NCBI RefSeq assembly: GCF_020080835.1
Contig: NC_058162.1
Coordinates: forward strand, 4,417,323-4,481,322
DNA: 64,000 bases
Reading direction: 5' to 3'
Origin: Cotesia glomerata
Lineage: Eukaryota > Arthropoda > Insecta > Hymenoptera > Braconidae
Shown: positions 61,150-64,000 of the stretch, piece after piece
How positions within the stretch are numbered: position 1 is the first letter of the stretch
Layout of the letters: each line of letters begins with the position of its first letter
Position numbers and translations under genes: made by a program
Notes under the pieces: model-generated
The model's input: only the letters and a program-made list of their open reading frames with translations
The model's database searches: none
Told to the model about the DNA's origin: nothing

Positions 61150-62702
61150 TGAAAAATATATGAAAAATTGATGAGGGTACTCAAATGAAAGGTCTCGATG
61201 AGTGTAATGTCGGGATGAGCTTATATCTTTCAAAATGTCAATAGTTCACAAGATACAAGGTCATTTTTTAATTATTTATATTTTTAAAGATATAAACTCA
61301 TCCCGATGTTACACTCATCAAGAGCTTTCATTTGAGTACCCACATCATTCTTTCATATACATATATATATATATATATATGAAAATGCATGTGGGTACTC
61401 AAATGAAAGGTCTCAATGAGTGTAATACCGGGATGAACTTATATTTTTAAAAATGTTAATAGTTCACAAGAAACAAAGTCATTTCTTAATTATGTATCTA
61501 GAGATAGAGCATTTTTGAATGCAGCTTAAGTACTTATCATAATAAATTGACTATTGGTGAGAATGATATTAAACCTTTAAAAGACAAAAATACAAATCAA
61601 GACCTTGCAATGACACTAAATTTCATTAAAAAAAAACCAATTTCATCATATCACTATCCTGGACACAAAATTTTTCTTATTCTCTTAATAATATTGGGAA
61701 ACTTAGAACTTTGATACGTTAACTAGCGGTTCAAAGTGTAACTACTCAAGGTAGGCTAATTTTGTATACATGTGTACATGTGTAGCCTACTTTGAGTAGT
61801 TCATTTTTGAATACCAGAGGCGTAATACCTAAGCCACGCCTATCCTAAGGATCCCAATAGATTATTAGTAAACATTTGTAGATTTTTTTTATTAAAATTA
61901 TGTAAATTGATTTAGCAGATATTGAATAATTTTTGTAACAATTAAATTATGGCAAAAAACAATTGTTTAAATTCACGTAGAAATTAAAAAAATTTTTGTA
62001 TTTTTTTAAAATAATTTTTTGGAACAATTTATTTGATAAAAAAAATTAAAAAATTGTAAAGTGACAGCTTAGTTGTTCTTTTGCAATTGACTCATTATAA
62101 AAATTAAAATAATTAACTTCAGTATCATGAAAAAGTTATTATTTGAGACGTGAAGAATACTTACCAATAAATATCAGGCCGAATATCAGGCACAGAACGC
62201 CGTTAAGAACTTTGTGATTAGCCATAGAAGCTATTGACGTGCATAAAACACTTACAAGTGCTCCAATGGCTAACATTAATCCTAATACGACCCAGGGCAG
62301 CATCATGAACGTGTTTTTCTGAAATTAATTATCGTGAATAGCCAATAAAATAATTGATATAGATTTTAAAGTAGGCTTTTTATAACTATAGTTTACTTGG
62401 AGCGCCCCAACAATCAATAATGTCGAGATTAATATCGTCATGCAGAGATTTATCGCAAAGATGATCCTAATGATCGATTTGTCGAGTATGTCGAGCACTA
62501 TCATCTTCAGCTCGATGTTGAGGGTAAATATCAGGATTAATGTTATTATTGATAGTATCTGAAATACAAAATTTGTTATTTTATCATTTTATTATATTAG
62601 AGTTTGTTATCTGATTTTGTAGTACTTACTATTCCACATATTCCGGTAAATATCGTGCCGGTTTTTAATGAAAAACATCCACAGCAGGTGTTCACTTGAA
62701 TT
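60374..62702 (-). CDS. Four-TM LAPTM4/DUF4728-like membrane protein, 5' end missing
   Basis: Four minus-strand exons were reconstructed: 62702-62630, 62558-62397, 62318-62165, 60489-60374, giving 167 aa; phases join cleanly. The reconstructed part begins inside the protein (incoming phase needs an upstream exon) with IQVNTCCGCFSLKTGTIFTG, the CCxC...TGT opening of LAPTM4-like tetraspan proteins. Hydrophobic segments follow in each exon, the last being AIYTYLWVVVYCFFQQL, then a short cytoplasmic tail VGPYGRPYNYRRP. Such insect proteins (DUF4728 type, possibly related to the septate-junction Pasiflora group) sit in lysosomal or plasma membranes. No first exon was found up to base 64000. The last intron holds a Helitron-like element. 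Confidence 0.75.
60633..61696 (-). mobile_element. Helitron-like element in the last intron of the four-TM gene
   Basis: In minus orientation it ends with CAGTCACATAGTGACTG, then GATTACTAGT. The 5' end retains AATATTATTAAGAGAATA but has lost the TCT. Three palindromic CATTTGAGTACCCAC units lie inside, one with a long AT loop (about 61097-61135). No coding capacity. Confidence 0.6.
61730..61796 (+). other. Stable short hairpin, miRNA-precursor-like in shape
   Basis: AACTACTCAAGGTAGGCTA at about 61739 pairs with TAGCCTACTTTGAGTAGTT at about 61772, a 19-bp stem with a single G-T pair, around a loop of about 14-20 nt that itself can pair (GTATACATGTGTACATG). Length and stem fit a short pre-miRNA or a tiny MITE; nothing distinguishes the two. 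Confidence 0.3.
61860..62130. repeat. GTTAGC-superfamily remnant upstream of the last-intron donor
   Basis: Contains AATTGATTTAGCAGATATTG and AAAGTGACAGCTTAG, i.e. the reversed ends of the TTTAGCTGTCAC / CTGCTAAATTAA repeat seen near 195-385. Non-coding. Confidence 0.4.
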
Positions 62703-64000
62703 CTGTGAAATAAAATAAAAGCGTTTTATGACAAAAAACTAAATCTTTTTATATTATTTTGCATATTCAAATGTCTTATTTTCATTTTAAGCCACTGATC
62801 GAAATTCGTAACTTCAAACTTCAGAATAAATATATTTTTTTCAAACTTCATCAAATATTGATTTTTAACTTCCCGCTAAGAAAATTGAAAATTTTCAAAA
62901 ATCGCGAAGTTATTGTTTTTATCCCGTTTTTCGAAAATCGAGTTTTTATCAGATCTCGACGTTTTGAGGTCCTAATAGGAAGCTTCCCTGACTATTCCCG
63001 CGATGGTGTCCGTGCGGCTGTATGTGTGTGTGTGTAAACCTCTTATAAATTTTGAATGGCTCGGCCATCGGATCGAAATAGGTGGCGATTTAAAGAGTAT
63101 CATTGCCATTAAATTTCATGAAAATTTGAATCGATTCGGTTCACTAGATTTTGAGAAATCTCAAAAATAAAACTTTCAAAAAATCGTTTTCTTGGAATAT
63201 CTTCTAAGCTGATTTACCGATCAATTCCAAAAAGTAATCAGTTCTTAAGCTTAAAAAACCACGTCGATTGCCACCAGTCCCATCAAAATCGGTTGATTCG
63301 TTCAAGAGTTATCAAAAACGAAAAATTTCGAAAAAAGTGTTTGTTTCACATAACTTCGAGATTTCTTTTTGGATCAATTTGACAAAATGGAATAATTATT
63401 AGAGTCTAAAAAATCACGTCGATCGCCATCAAGAACGTGAAAATTGGTTGATTGGTTCGTGAGTTATCGTGGTCGAAAAAATTCGGGAAAAGTGAATTTT
63501 TAAAATTTCTCTAAGATTTTCGGTTCGATCAGTTTGTGTTCAAAAGTATATCATAGATTTTGAAAAAGTGCGTGGAATACTGCCAACCGCGTGAAAATCG
63601 ATTCATTCATTTAGAAATTATTGCAGTTTGAAAATAAAAAAAATAATGTTTTACTAAACTTCCATCAGCCTTTTGAGCTCGAAGAGCTCAAAAGCATACA
63701 AAAGCTATTTCTTTGAGCTCGGAGAGCTCAAAATAACACACAAATTGTATTTTTGAGCTCGAAGAGCTCAGAAACGTCATAAGTGCAATTTCAAGCGTTT
63801 AGGTATGGAATTGGCGGGAAGTTGCAGGGATGGCCTTTAGGGTCAACCGTCTTCCAGATTTTTTTCCTTACAATATATTGTTTTCCGAATAAAATGGCGT
63901 CGGTTTTTTTTTCGATATCGTAAAAATCAAAATTTCTGCGACTTTTTTTATAAAAAAAGTTCAATTTCGTAAGTTTTTTTTGCTAAACGATTTTTCAGTA
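62703..64000. repeat. Nested repeats filling the 5' intron of the four-TM gene
   Basis: From about 62718 this is a third copy of the block found twice in the 37070-38193 element (ATTTTGCATATTCAAATGTC onward). It is interrupted after ATATTGATTTTT and resumes at 63842 with TTTTTTCCTTACAATATATTG, running off the end of the window. The interruption at 62866-63835 is a second GCGGGAAGTT element. Confidence 0.7.
62866..63835. mobile_element. GCGGGAAGTT element with GAGCTC repeats, copy 2
   Basis: Reverse complement of the 16690-17461 element and about 200 bp longer. It begins AACTTCCCGCTAAGAAAA and ends GGCGGGAAGTTGCAGGGATG. The GAGCTCGAAGAGCTCAAA motif occurs three times near 63670-63770. The body has at least three degenerate ~125-140 bp repeats, each with a CCACGTCGATTGCCACCAG-like segment followed by AAAATCGGTTGATTCGTTC-like sequence. 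A short TG microsatellite lies at about 63020. The open frame over its start is not convincing. Confidence 0.65.

Overview
The window is a strongly AT-rich stretch of animal nuclear genome. Spliceosomal GT-AG introns, insect-type orthologues and dense miniature transposons point to an insect. A parasitoid wasp (Hymenoptera, perhaps Braconidae) is my best inference, from the protein flavour and the mobile elements, but I did not prove it. There are no bacterial operons, CRISPR arrays, rRNA genes or viral genes. About 85-90% of the window is intron or intergenic DNA built from nested repeats.

I reconstructed eight protein genes by hand from exon ends, reading phase and family motifs. They are: LARP6/Acheron RNA-binding protein (+, 8527-12454, 3 exons, 618 aa); BAG2 co-chaperone (+, 18977-23883, 3 exons, 187 aa); Rab23 GTPase (-, 34180-25687, 6 exons, 239 aa); Src42A-type tyrosine kinase (-, 48799-41738, 6 coding exons, 505 aa); an unrecognised 63-aa smORF (+, 52697-52888); an unrecognised secreted 96-aa cysteine-containing protein (+, 53246-55263, 3 exons); a secreted C16orf89/UPF0764 (DUF4735) homologue (+, 55597-59918, 7 exons, 330 aa); and the 3' four exons of a four-TM LAPTM4/DUF4728-like protein (-, 62702-60374) whose start lies beyond the right-hand repeats. 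The genes have unrelated roles (RNA binding, Hsp70 regulation, ciliary/Hedgehog trafficking, tyrosine signalling, secretion), so this is ordinary eukaryotic neighbourhood rather than a functional cluster.

Layout: 1-8.1 kb, repeat-rich intergenic DNA with a 516-bp higher-order tandem array; 8.2-12.5 kb, LARP6; 12.5-18.7 kb, repeats and a coding-like relic; 19-23.9 kb, BAG2 with a piggyBac-like element in intron 1; 24.4-25 kb, foldback repeats; 25.7-34.2 kb, Rab23; 34.2-41.4 kb, repeats including two TTAA-flanked elements; 41.7-48.8 kb, Src42A; 48.8-52.6 kb, its upstream region; 52.7-62.7 kb, four small genes; 62.7-64 kb, nested repeats.

Most notable: an apparent GT-to-GA change at the Rab23 intron 3 donor; a four-unit 10-bp GAA ladder resembling a step-type heat-shock element just inside BAG2 intron 1; seven RRxS repeats in the LARP6 tail; a Helitron-like family in introns of four genes; and a triple-nested insertion (non-LTR fragment inside a piggyBac-like element inside another). 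I found no clear new multi-gene system.
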